This document shows positions 36,749 to 45,178 of a stretch of DNA of 64,000 nucleotides, piece after piece. The notes beneath the pieces were generated by a model. That model was not told where the DNA came from. It ran no database searches and saw nothing but the letters and a program-made list of their open reading frames with translations. Position numbers and translations under genes: made by a program. The stretch is from Streptomyces sp. NBC_01669 (GTDB lineage: Bacteria; Actinomycetota; Actinomycetes; Streptomycetales; Streptomycetaceae). The first letter of the stretch is position 1. Every line of letters begins with the position of its first letter. Where the stretch lies: the NCBI RefSeq assembly GCF_026339735.1, contig NZ_JAPEQG010000002.1, positions 682,001-746,000 on the forward strand. The letters are read 5' to 3'.

Positions 36749-37663
36749 ATGAAGACACCCGATCTCCTCGACGGACGTCTGAAGTTCCGGCACCTGCTCC
36801 TGGTGGATGCAATCATCCGCCGAGGCACCCTGGTCGCTGCCGCCGACGAACTCCACATCACCCAGCCCGCGGCGACCCGCACGCTCCGTGAGCTGGAAGA
36901 GCTGCTGGGAGTCCCGCTGTTCGACCGGCATCCAAGAGGCCTGTCACCGACGCCCTTCAGCGAGGCGTTCGCGGCGCACGCTCGCGCTGTCGTGTCTCAG
37001 GTCCGCCAAGCCGGAAAGCACATGGCCCAGCTTCGAAATGCCGAGCACGGGACCGTCGCGATCGGGATTCACCTCACAGGATCGAACGCCCTGGTCCCAC
37101 GGGCAGTGGCCATGTTGAAGTCCAGGCACCCGTTGCTGACCGTCCAGCTGTACGAGGCGCTGCCGCTCCGCCTGCTATCAGAGCTGGAGTCCGGACGTCT
37201 CGACCTTGTCGTGGGCCGTCTGACCCAGCCGACCGACGAGCATTTCATCCGGCGCCGACTGCATGACGAGGGTGTATCGCTTGTGGTCCGCAAGGAGCAT
37301 CCGCTCGCCGGGCGCGAGACAATCGACCCTGCAGAGCTCTCCGCCTATCCGTGGATCCTGCCCGATGCGGAGGCACGTCTGCGCGGCGAGCTCGAGCAGT
37401 TCTTCAGCACCCGCGGCATAGAGATGCCCGCCAACCGTGTCGAAACCACGTCGTACCTCGCAGTCAGGCACTTGGTCCTTACCACCGACTCCATCGCGGC
37501 GCTCTCGAACTCCATCCACGAAGGCCTTCCCGACGTCGTGCGCCTCGGCCCCTCGCTGGAGCTGGCCAGCCACAGCGTCGGCATCACACTGGCGGCTTCG
37601 CGCGGTCTCACCCCTGCTGCCAGCGCGATGGTCGCCATTTTGCACGAGCTCGCCGACGGGTAG
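36749..37663 (+). CDS. LysR-family transcriptional regulator
   Basis: A 304-aa activator-type protein; ATG 36749 (36737 is in frame and possible). The winged helix is LVAAADELHITQPAATRTL, then RELEELLGVPLFDRHPRGL. The effector domain is full length (GTVAIGIHLTGSNALVPRAV; LLSELESGRLDLVVGRL; SLVVRKEHPLAG). This CbnR/GbpR-like layout is typical of aromatic catabolic regulators. It is the only intact LysR gene in the region; two decayed relatives flank the pathway at about 32.9 and 46.8 kb. It probably recognises the shared GATAT..GGYAT motif. Confidence 0.93.
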   Translation: MKTPDLLDGRLKFRHLLLVDAIIRRGTLVAAADELHITQPAATRTLRELEELLGVPLFDRHPRGLSPTPFSEAFAAHARAVVSQVRQAGKHMAQLRNAEHGTVAIGIHLTGSNALVPRAVAMLKSRHPLLTVQLYEALPLRLLSELESGRLDLVVGRLTQPTDEHFIRRRLHDEGVSLVVRKEHPLAGRETIDPAELSAYPWILPDAEARLRGELEQFFSTRGIEMPANRVETTSYLAVRHLVLTTDSIAALSNSIHEGLPDVVRLGPSLELASHSVGITLAASRGLTPAASAMVAILHELADG

Positions 37664-37664
37664 C

Positions 37665-37684
37665 GATATCGCTTCTCTGGTATC
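37665..37684. promoter_or_regulatory. putative LysR site downstream of lysR, upstream of SpoIIE gene
   Basis: GATATCGCTTCTCTGGTATC begins two bases after the lysR stop and 126 bp before the phosphatase start. It fits the five-copy motif, though here the regulated gene is uncertain. Confidence 0.4.
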
Positions 37685-38007
37685 TCATCGGGCGAAATAT
37701 GCATTGGCGTGGTATGTCTGGAAGTGTGACGATAAGGGAACCGAGCGAGCGCCCGCGCTAGCGTGGGAGTCTCGGAAATGTGTCGATATATGGAGAGGCG
37801 TGAGGTGGTGTGAGCGCCGGGATCGAGGCAGTGAGTGCCTCCGAAGGCCCGGGGCGACCCGGTGACCTGGCCCTGGCTTCCGCGCTGCTCGAGTTGAAAG
37901 ACCAGACCGACGCCGTCACCTACGCCGCCTACCTTCCGGTGCCAGGCCGCCCCGTCCTGGGGGCCGCACTGGCTGTGGATAGCCCGTGCGGCTTCACCAT
38001 TCCCTCA

Positions 38008-38282
38008 GAGGGCGTTTAGCTATGAATTGTGGCTCTATGTTGCTCTTGCGGCCGACGACCTTCGGGCAGATTCACACCTTACGTGCGTCTTCGCGGCCTT
38101 CCGGCTGCCGACCTGTGCGCCCGCTTGATCCGCTTCTCGGTACTGGATTCCGTCTGGTTTAGCAATGGGCAGGAAGCTCCCAACCAGTGGGGAGGTTCCA
38201 GGCATTTCTGGCCGTGCAGGTTGGTGATGAATACGACAAAGCGTACCGAAGCGTCCATCACGAATCGCCATCAAACGCCCAC
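38008..38282. mobile_element. MITE-like element, copy 1
   Basis: A 275-bp element with imperfect terminal inverted repeats (GAGGGCGTTTAG at the left, GTGGGCGTTTGATGG on the complement of the right). It is flanked by TCA at the left and TGA at the junction with copy 2. It encodes no transposase; 3-bp TNA duplications are typical of IS1031-type IS5-family elements that could mobilise it. Confidence 0.75.
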
Positions 38283-38285
38283 TGA

Positions 38286-38560
38286 GAGGGCGTTTAGCTA
38301 TGGATTGTGGCTCTATGTTGCTCTTGCGGCCGACGACCTTCGGGCAGATTCACACCTTACGTGCGTCTTCGCGGCCTTCCGGCTGCCGACCTGTGCGCCC
38401 GATTGATCCGCTTCTCGGTACTGGATTCCGTCTGGTTTAGCAATGGGCAGGAAGCTCCCAACCGGTGGGGAGGTTCCAGGCATTTCTGGCCGTGCAGGTT
38501 GGTGATGAATACGACAAAGCGTGCCGAAGCGTCCATCACGAATCGCCATCAAACGCCCAC
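38286..38560. mobile_element. MITE-like element, copy 2 in direct tandem
   Basis: It is also 275 bp and differs from copy 1 at only a handful of positions. It is flanked by TGA (38283) and TCA (38561). The outermost TCA pair (38005-38007 and 38561-38563) marks the original target in the phosphatase gene. Confidence 0.75.
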
Positions 38561-40621
38561 TCAGAGCTTGATATCGAAGACATGCGGCTGCCGACCGCCC
38601 GGGCCTATGAGACCGGCGAGCTTGTCGTGATCAATGCAGCCGAGCTCCGGACGCTGACCCGCCAGATCCCGAAGTACTTTCTGCACAACCCCTTTCCCAT
38701 GGCGGTGGCCTCTGCCCCGCTCGTCGCGGGCGGGCGCATCTTGGGGTGCCTGAGCGTGCGGTGGTCGCGCACCCAGGCGCCGGACAGGCCCGTTGCCCCG
38801 GGCGACCTGCGGCACGTACGACGAGTGGCCCAGAACCTTGCAGACCGCCTGCTGCCCCTCGCCGAGGCAGGAATGTCGATGGAGGCCCCTTCCATTCCGA
38901 CGTTCATTCGCCCCGCGCCGGTGGAAGGGCCCGAGCCGGGTTCCATCCCGGCCAGCAACCGTCTCCCCGGCGGCGTCAGCAGCACCACGTTCCTCTACCA
39001 ACTCGGGCGCCTGTCCACGGAACTGGCCGCCGCTGTACAGGTCCGTGACGTTCTCACCGCAGCGCAGAGCCATGTGATGGCTCCCTTCGGGGCCACTGCG
39101 CTGATGCTGTGCCGTGTCCAGGAAGATCGCCTTCGAGTCGTAGGCTCCTCCGGGTTCTCCCGCGACGAGGTCGGACGCGTGGAAGGCACGCCCCTGTCGC
39201 GTTCCACCCCGGCGACCGATGCCGTCAACCGCGTCGAAGCACGGCTGTATAACCCGGACGACGCCTCCTCCCGCGGCGCACCCCGTGCCGCTGCTGACCC
39301 GGACGATCAACCGCGGGCCTGCATGCCCCTCATCGCCAACGGCCGGTCCATCGGTTGCTGCATCATGGAGTTCCCTGCACCGTGGCGCCGCTTCCCAGAG
39401 GATGAGGAAATCGCCTTGGCCGTCCTCATGTTGGGGCAGATCGGTCAAGCATTGGACCGCATCTACGCACACGAGGTCGAGCACGCCTTTGCCCGGACCA
39501 TGCAGCAGAGCCTGCTCCCGCCCACCCTGCCCCACAGGCCGGAGACCGTGGTGACGTCCCGGTACCTCCCCGCCACCGAAGGAGCAGCGGTAGGAGGTGA
39601 CTGGTACGACGTGATTCCGCTGCCCGACGGTGGAATCGGCCTCGCCATTGGAGACGTCGAGGGCCACAGCGTGCAGGCAGCCAGCCTGATGGGCCATCTG
39701 CGCAGCGCGGTCCTGGCCTACGCCACCGAAGGCCATGAGCCGAACACCATCCTTGAACGCATGGACGGGTTGCTGCGCGCTCTCGGTGCTTCCCGATACG
39801 CCACCTGCTGCTGCCTGTGGCTCCAGCCGGCCACAGGCGTCGCCAAGATTGCTACGGCCGGACATCCACTACCGCTCATCAGTCCCGCTCCGGGCAAGCT
39901 CATGACGCTCAACGTGCCGATCGGCCTTCCGCTGGGACTCGGAGACGGCCATCACTATGAGCAGCGGGAAGTTACTCTCCCTCCCGGCAGTGTCACGGCT
40001 CTGTTCACCGACGGCCTTCTGGATACACGGGCGCTTGGCCCCGACGCCGCGCTCACCCAGCTGACGGCCGCGCTGACCGACAGCGGTCGGGAGAACATGG
40101 ACCCGCTCGCTGACCACCTGATCAGCGAGCGCCAGTCCCGAAAGACACTGGACGATGACCTGGCCCTCCTGCTGATGAGATATGACGGCATCCGGCCCGG
40201 AGAGCGGAGGGATGTCGCCCGGTTTGCCGTGCAGCGCTACAACCTTCAGGCAGTGTCTTCCGTGCGCCACTACTTGAAGGATCTGTTCAGGCGCTGGGGA
40301 ACCGAACCGCTCCTGGACGACATGCAACTCGCGCTCTGCGAAGTGGTGACCAACGCCCTCATCCACGCACAGAGCGACGTCGACATCCGTCTACGGCGAC
40401 AGGCGGACGGTGTCCGCGTGGAAGTACAGGACCGCAGTCCGCAGCCTCCGATTCCCACTGTGATTGTCACGGAAGAGGCCATGAATGCGGAAGCGGAGTC
40501 TGGGCGCGGCTTGCTCATCGTCGACGCGCTGGCCACGGCGTGGGGCAGTTCACCCGCCGGATGGGGAAAGACCACCTGGATTGAAATGACACTGCCTCAG
40601 CAGTCCAGCTCCGCCGCTTGA

Positions 40622-41516
40622 TTGCTTCGCGTGTGCGTGTGGGAGCGCGGCCGGACGGCTCCCCACTCCGCGGCCCTGAGAAGCCGCCACTTCTGCGCGG
40701 TCTCGCTGTGGAGCAGTTCGTCGAAGCCGAGGAAGGTGAAGAACTCCAGGTGTACTGCCCTGGCAGGTTGGTTGGGGTCCGGCGATGACACATTCAGAAT
40801 CTGCGGGATGACGCAGGCCTCCTGGTCGGAGGAGCTGTACGGGAACCCTCCGACCAGGAGGCCTTCGTCATCGGCGACGGCGAAACGATGGGCGCACCGT
40901 TTTACCGAGCATGGCCGAGGGGGCCGGGCGGGTCGCGTCGCAACTGCGCCCGGACCCTCGGCCACGGGTCCACAGACCTGCACGCGCCGCCCAGGATTCG
41001 ACTCCTGTCCGGCGCTCTGTGCATGGGGCAGTCCTGCGCCCCCTGCCACCCCCACCCCACGGGTTGAGTGGCGACGACAGGAGGCGCAGGCTCACACCAC
41101 AGCTGCGTACGACTCCCCGACTCCCTTCGCGGCGTGCATTTGTGTCTGAAGCAGCGCCCCGCTGCGTGCGGACTGCGCCGCGCCCGGCCGGGGCCGATAC
41201 GACCCTGCTGACGGGGCAGGGTCTCATCGGACCCCCGTGTCCGTGGGCCGGCCCGTCGCGGGGACGGGCATCCTCGCTCCAAGACCGTTGGAGACCTCGT
41301 AGTGATCGGCCGGACGGTGCTAGACAGGTGCTGCCTACCGCGCGACACCAGCGCGTCAAGATCTAGAGCCACAAGGACCTCAGCGCAAGTACGGGCCGGA
41401 CGCAGGAAAGAATCCGAAACCGCCCGTACTCGCGCTCTCTCCGCCGAGATTCTCATCGTGGAAAGCGGACTTGCCGCGCGCCTCCGCCGGTGAAGGCAAA
41501 GGTGGCTCTGGGTTGC
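40622..41516 (-). other. 895-bp stretch, one possible minus-strand remnant
   Basis: A minus-strand frame ending at 40597 reads protein-like at HRFAVADDEGLLVGGFPYSS and ARAVHLEFFTFLGFDELLHS. It has no clear start and overlaps the 3' end of the phosphatase gene, so it may be a truncated hypothetical gene. From about 41060 to 41516 both strands are open in several frames but none shows conserved-looking protein. Confidence 0.3.
40815..40864. terminator. 18-bp perfect inverted repeat downstream of the phosphatase gene
   Basis: AGGCCTCCTGGTCGGAGG (40815-40832) pairs without mismatch with its complement at 40847-40864, loop 14 nt. It lies about 195 bp beyond the phosphatase stop. It could be a terminator or a protein-binding or recombination site. 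Confidence 0.5.
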
Positions 41517-42521
41517 TCATGCCGCCTGCGGCGAGGGTAGAGAGAGGAACTTCGCGGCATTGCCGCCGAGCAGCTGGGCCCGGTCGGGTGCGGAGAGGAA
41601 GTCCGCCTTGCGTACGACGTGACCGACGGGCCGCTCACCGAGCGGATAGGGGTAGTCGCTGCCGAGCATGACGTTGTCGACCCCGAGGACGTCGACCAGC
41701 AGACGCAACGACGGGGGGTTGAAGACCACGGTGTCGACGGAGAACCGGCCGATGTATTCCGAAGGCGGTTTCGCCGAGACTCCCACCACGTCCTGGCGCT
41801 CGTGCCAAGCGTTCTCGAGCCTTCCAAGCCAGAAGGCGAACGATCCGCCGCCATGCGCGAAGCAGATCTTCAGGCTGTCCGGCACCTTGTCGAACACGCC
41901 GCCCAGGATCACGGCGAGCAGTGACAGGTGGGTTTCGGCAGGCATTCCCGTCAGCCACTGCGACATCCATCGGTCCAGGCGGGGCGACGTGGGCATGTCC
42001 CACGGGTGGACGAAGACCGGGGCCCCTACCTCGGCGCAGTGCTGCAGGAACATGACGATGCCCTCGTCGTCCAGGTCGCGGTCGCCGACGTGGTTCCCGA
42101 TCTCCACGCCAAGGTGACCGGCCCGCAGGCACCGGTCCAGCTCGGCGCAGGCCAGCTCCGGGTCCTGCAGGGGAACTTGGCAGAAGGGCAGCAGCCGCCC
42201 CTTGGCGGGTTCGCAGATGTCGAGTGCGAGATCGTTGAAGATCTTCGCGATCTCCAGACCCTTCGCAGGCGTTTGGTCGTACGAGAAGAACACCGGGGTG
42301 GGAGAGACGACCTGGGCGTCGATGGCGTCGTTGGCCATGTCGCTCAGTCGTACCTCATGGTCCCAGCAGTCGGAGAAGATGCGCCGGAACTCCCGTGAGC
42401 CGACCATAATGGTTGCCTCACGAACGCTGTCGATCCGCAGTCGGGGCGCATCGGTGCCTTCGCCCAACACTGGCCAGCCACGGGGTACGTAGTGGGTGTG
42501 GACGTCGATCACTGGGCTCAT
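41517..42521 (-). CDS. nbaD: 2-amino-3-carboxymuconate-6-semialdehyde decarboxylase (ACMSD)
   Basis: A 334-aa amidohydrolase-superfamily enzyme from ATG 42521, overlapping the stop of the preceding dioxygenase gene (ATGA). Zinc ligands: VIDVHTHYVPRGW (HxH), APVFVHPWDMP, FAHGGGSFAFWLGR and the Asp in MLGSDYPYPLGE. The conserved PVFFSYDQTPAKGLEIA segment also fits ACMSD. It decarboxylates the ring-cleavage product of 3-hydroxyanthranilate to 2-aminomuconate semialdehyde. Last gene of a six-gene operon. Confidence 0.93.
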   Translation of the reverse strand: MSPVIDVHTHYVPRGWPVLGEGTDAPRLRIDSVREATIMVGSREFRRIFSDCWDHEVRLSDMANDAIDAQVVSPTPVFFSYDQTPAKGLEIAKIFNDLALDICEPAKGRLLPFCQVPLQDPELACAELDRCLRAGHLGVEIGNHVGDRDLDDEGIVMFLQHCAEVGAPVFVHPWDMPTSPRLDRWMSQWLTGMPAETHLSLLAVILGGVFDKVPDSLKICFAHGGGSFAFWLGRLENAWHERQDVVGVSAKPPSEYIGRFSVDTVVFNPPSLRLLVDVLGVDNVMLGSDYPYPLGERPVGHVVRKADFLSAPDRAQLLGGNAAKFLSLPSPQAA

Positions 42522-43048
42522 TGGGCGATCCTGCCGGGGTGCACTGTGCCGCACTTCGGGCATATGCGGAGGGCCTCGTCGTCGTAGAACTTTTCGAAGA
42601 CCGGCGGCAGGTCGGCCACGATGTTCCGCACCTGGAGTTCGACCTCGTGTACCAGTGCGTCGCAGTTGAGGCAGTACCACTGGAACTTCTCCAGGGTGCC
42701 TTCGTTCCGGACGCGCTCGATCACGATCCCGACTGACCCGCTTTCGGGCCGCTGCGGCGAATGCGGCTGGTTCCCGGGCAGCAGCCACATCTCGCCTTCT
42801 CGGATGTGGATCGTCTTTGCGCCCTCGTCGGTCATCAGGTTGACGTACATGTCGCCCTTGACCTGGTAGAACCATTCCTCGTACGGGTCGACGTGGTAGT
42901 CGGTCCGCTCGTTGGGGCCGCCGACGACCTGCACGATGAAGTCGCCGGTACGCTCCCACATCTGCTTGTTGTTCACCGGGGGCTTGAGCAGGTGCTGGTG
43001 CTCCTCGACCCACTGGGTGAAGTTCAGCACGGGGTGGAATTCAGTCAT
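42518..43048 (-). CDS. nbaC: 3-hydroxyanthranilate 3,4-dioxygenase
   Basis: A 176-aa cupin enzyme. Catalytic iron ligands are H52 and E58 in TDYHVDPYEEWFYQ and H96 in GNQPHSPQRPE. Substrate-binding arginines are nearby (R48, R100). Two CxxC pairs at the C-terminus (YCLNCD, C126/C129; ICPKCG, C163/C166) make the rubredoxin-like iron site found in bacterial homologues. It opens the ring of 3-hydroxyanthranilate to 2-amino-3-carboxymuconate semialdehyde. It overlaps the decarboxylase gene that acts next. Confidence 0.96.
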   Translation of the reverse strand: MTEFHPVLNFTQWVEEHQHLLKPPVNNKQMWERTGDFIVQVVGGPNERTDYHVDPYEEWFYQVKGDMYVNLMTDEGAKTIHIREGEMWLLPGNQPHSPQRPESGSVGIVIERVRNEGTLEKFQWYCLNCDALVHEVELQVRNIVADLPPVFEKFYDDEALRICPKCGTVHPGRIAQ

Positions 43049-43081
43049 GACGCTGTCGTCCTTTCCGGGGTGTTGACTGGC

Positions 43082-43510
43082 TCACGCGTCGGCGCGGTTC
43101 CTGGGCGCGAAAGCCACTGCTTGGATCTCGATGACCAGGTGAGGGTGCGGCAGTTGGTGCACGGCCACGGTCGTCCTGGTCGGTCCTGTTTCGTCGAAGT
43201 AGCGGCCGTAGACTTCGTTGTAGCCACCGAAGTCGTTCATGTTCACGAGGTAGCTCGTTACCTGGACCACGTCGGAGAGGGTGGCGCCAACCGAGGCGAG
43301 GATGTCCTTGATATTCTCGAGCACCTCGCGGGTCTGCGCCCGGATGTCGAGGGTGGTGGTTCCAAATGCGTCGACGTCCGCGCCAACGATGGTGTTGTCA
43401 GGCCGTCGGCTGCTCGTGCCCGACACGTAGACGAAGTCGCCTGCCACCTTGACGTGGGGGAACCGTCCGCGGGGTGTCGCCTTGCCCGCAACGACCTTGG
43501 CCTCACTCAT
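43082..43510 (-). CDS. nbaF: 2-aminomuconate deaminase (RidA family)
   Basis: A 142-aa YjgF/RidA-fold protein. VAGDFVYVSGTSSRRPDNTI and VGATLSDVVQVTSYLVNMND are the family blocks; the C-terminal HPHLVIEIQAVAFAPR replaces the usual Arg/Glu active-site end. Length and context (between decarboxylase and dioxygenase genes) match AmnD/NbaF, which releases ammonia from 2-aminomuconate to give 4-oxalocrotonate. Its start overlaps the end of the upstream gene by 8 bp. Confidence 0.9.
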   Translation of the reverse strand: MSEAKVVAGKATPRGRFPHVKVAGDFVYVSGTSSRRPDNTIVGADVDAFGTTTLDIRAQTREVLENIKDILASVGATLSDVVQVTSYLVNMNDFGGYNEVYGRYFDETGPTRTTVAVHQLPHPHLVIEIQAVAFAPRNRADA

Positions 43511-44321
43511 CGTTGGCTCCTGCCAGCGAGTCCGACCCGGCCACGGTGAAGCGCACGCGGCCCAGTCCTGATACCGACGTGCTGACCGCCGTCCCCGCCC
43601 GGAGAGCGACGGCGGGCGTCGCGGCTCCCGCGAGAAGGACAGTGCCCGCGGACAGTGTGATCTGGTATCGCGCAGCCATGCGCACTGCGGCGGTCACCGC
43701 GCGCAGCGGGTCTCCGAGGATGGCGGCGGTTGAGCCGGCACCCACGATCCTGCCGTCCGTCTCGAAGAGGACTCCGCGGTTGTCGAGACCCTCGCCGATC
43801 GGGCGCCATGCTCCTATGACCGCCCCGGAAGCGCTGGTGTTGTCGGCCACCACATCGGCCAGGTCGAAGCGGAAGTCGCGGAACCGCGAGTCGATGATCT
43901 CCATTGCGGGGGCGACCGCGTCGACGATGTCAGTGGCCTGCCCGTTCCACTCCCCCGGCGCGAGGTCACGGGAGAGCCGGAACGCGAGCTCGGGTTCGGC
44001 GCGGGGATGAATGTAGTCGCCCAGGTTGATCTCGCCGCCGTCGGCAACCAGCATGCCGGAGGTGAGTCGGCCGATGATGACCTCAGACACGCCCATCTGT
44101 GCCGCCTTGGTGCGGCTGGTGAAGCCGAGCTTGATCCCCAGCGGGTGCTCGCATCTGGCGAGCCGTCGGCCGGCGACCGCCCGCTGGACGGCGTAGGCGG
44201 TGTCCAACGAGATCTTGTGGCTCTGTGAGAGCTGGGCACACGCCGTGCGCGTCATGGCGGCGGCATCGAGGCGACTCGCCAGGTCCTCGACGAGAGAGTC
44301 CGTGGCTACGTGGGTGCTCAT
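43503..44321 (-). CDS. nbaG: 4-oxalocrotonate decarboxylase
   Basis: A 272-aa member of the hydratase/decarboxylase (FAH-like) family. IKLGFTSRTKAAQMGVSEVI is the decarboxylase-type signature. HPRAEPELAFRLSRDL and PAMEIIDSRFRDFRFDLADV carry the Glu metal ligands, followed by VADNTSASGAVIG. It converts 4-oxalocrotonate to 2-oxopent-4-enoate. In homologous systems it forms a complex with the hydratase encoded immediately upstream, here joined by an ATGA overlap. Confidence 0.9.
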   Translation of the reverse strand: MSTHVATDSLVEDLASRLDAAAMTRTACAQLSQSHKISLDTAYAVQRAVAGRRLARCEHPLGIKLGFTSRTKAAQMGVSEVIIGRLTSGMLVADGGEINLGDYIHPRAEPELAFRLSRDLAPGEWNGQATDIVDAVAPAMEIIDSRFRDFRFDLADVVADNTSASGAVIGAWRPIGEGLDNRGVLFETDGRIVGAGSTAAILGDPLRAVTAAVRMAARYQITLSAGTVLLAGAATPAVALRAGTAVSTSVSGLGRVRFTVAGSDSLAGANDE

Positions 44322-45133
44322 ACCGGTGTCGCCTCCTTCGATTCGGCAATGAAACTCGCTCGGACTTCGCCGATTCCTTCGAACCGCGCGAGGTAGCTTC
44401 CCGGCGCGGTGACGGGCACCATCGGTCCCCAGGCGCCGGCGAGGATCACCTCACCGGCTCGCAGCGGTCGACCGCGTCGAGCCACCTCGCGAGCCAGCCA
44501 GGAGACCGCGTTCACGGGGGACCCCAGGCATGCCGCTCCCGCGCCGGTCGACACCGGCTCGCCGTGGTGCTCGAGCGTCATGCCGAGGGTGGCGAGGTCA
44601 AGTTCGGACAGCCGCTTCGGGGAGGCGCCGAGGACAACGGCGCCGCTGGACGCGTTGTCCGCCACGGTGTCGCTGATCCGTATGTCCCAGTCGGCGATCC
44701 GTGAATCCACGATTTCGATGGCCGGCAGCACGAAATCAGTCGCGCGTACGACGTCCGCAACAGTGGCCTCAGCGGTGAGATCGGCGCCGAGTACGAAGGC
44801 GATCTCGGCCTCGACCCGTGGCTGGCTGAACCGGGACAGCGCTATGTCCGTCCGGTCCGCGAGAACCATGTCGTCCAGCAGCACCCCGAAGTCGGGTTGG
44901 TAGACCCCGAACTGACGCTGCACCGACTCCGACGTCAGCCCGATCTTGCGGCCGACCGCCCGGCTCCCGCGCTGGATCTTGTGCTCGATAATCCTGTTCT
45001 GCACCGCGTAGCCGGCGTCGATGTCGGACGCGCCGAGCAGGTCGCGTACGGGACCCGCAGGCACTCCCTCCCGCTCGGCGCGCAGCAGCCTTTCGGCAGC
45101 GGCGGATATGGCCCCGTCAGGTGGGACGCCCAT
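44318..45133 (-). CDS. nbaH: 2-oxopent-4-enoate hydratase
   Basis: A 271-aa paralogue of the downstream decarboxylase. VGRKIGLTSESVQRQFGVYQ and PDFGVLLDDM are the MhpD/DmpE-type hydratase signature. RVEAEIAFVLGADL and PAIEIVDSRIADWDIRISDT hold the metal ligands. It adds water to give 4-hydroxy-2-oxovalerate, the substrate of the aldolase at 29.7 kb. It lies 45 bp after the semialdehyde dehydrogenase gene. Confidence 0.92.
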   Translation of the reverse strand: MGVPPDGAISAAAERLLRAEREGVPAGPVRDLLGASDIDAGYAVQNRIIEHKIQRGSRAVGRKIGLTSESVQRQFGVYQPDFGVLLDDMVLADRTDIALSRFSQPRVEAEIAFVLGADLTAEATVADVVRATDFVLPAIEIVDSRIADWDIRISDTVADNASSGAVVLGASPKRLSELDLATLGMTLEHHGEPVSTGAGAACLGSPVNAVSWLAREVARRGRPLRAGEVILAGAWGPMVPVTAPGSYLARFEGIGEVRASFIAESKEATPV

Positions 45134-45178
45134 GGGCTCGCTTCCTTTCCCTGTGGTTGTTCGTGCGCGGGCGGGAGT

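Larger units (their letters stand above)
37810..40621 (+). pseudogene. GAF / SpoIIE PP2C phosphatase / RsbW-like kinase protein, split by tandem MITEs
   Basis: From GTG 37810 the first 66 codons end in FTIPSE where a MITE begins. The same protein resumes after the second MITE as ELDIEDMRLPTARAYETGEL. Removing 38008-38563 (556 bp) restores one frame of 751 aa. Domains: an N-terminal GAF-like region; a second GAF region (TALMLCRVQEDRLRVVGSSG); a SpoIIE/PP2C domain (GGDWYDVIPLPDGGIGLAIG, GDVEGHSVQAASLMG, FTDGLLDTR); and a C-terminal HATPase (CEVVTNALIHAQSD, SGRGLLIVDALATAWG). Such proteins control anti-sigma-antagonist switches and differentiation in Streptomyces. The 3' part could still yield a shortened protein from an internal start. 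Confidence 0.88.

Noticed and set aside
38035..38552. Duplicate 79- and 60-codon frames inside the MITE copies
   Set aside because: They occur only because the 275-bp element is duplicated, have no ribosome sites and resemble no transposase.
38008..38560. CRISPR-like or satellite interpretation of the repeated 275-bp units
   Set aside because: Only two long direct units with inverted ends and TNA flanks. This fits MITE insertion, not spaced short repeats.
41061..41510. Possible additional IS fragment or small gene before the ACMSD gene
   Set aside because: A few short stretches faintly recall transposase ends, but no motif is consistent over more than a few residues in any frame.
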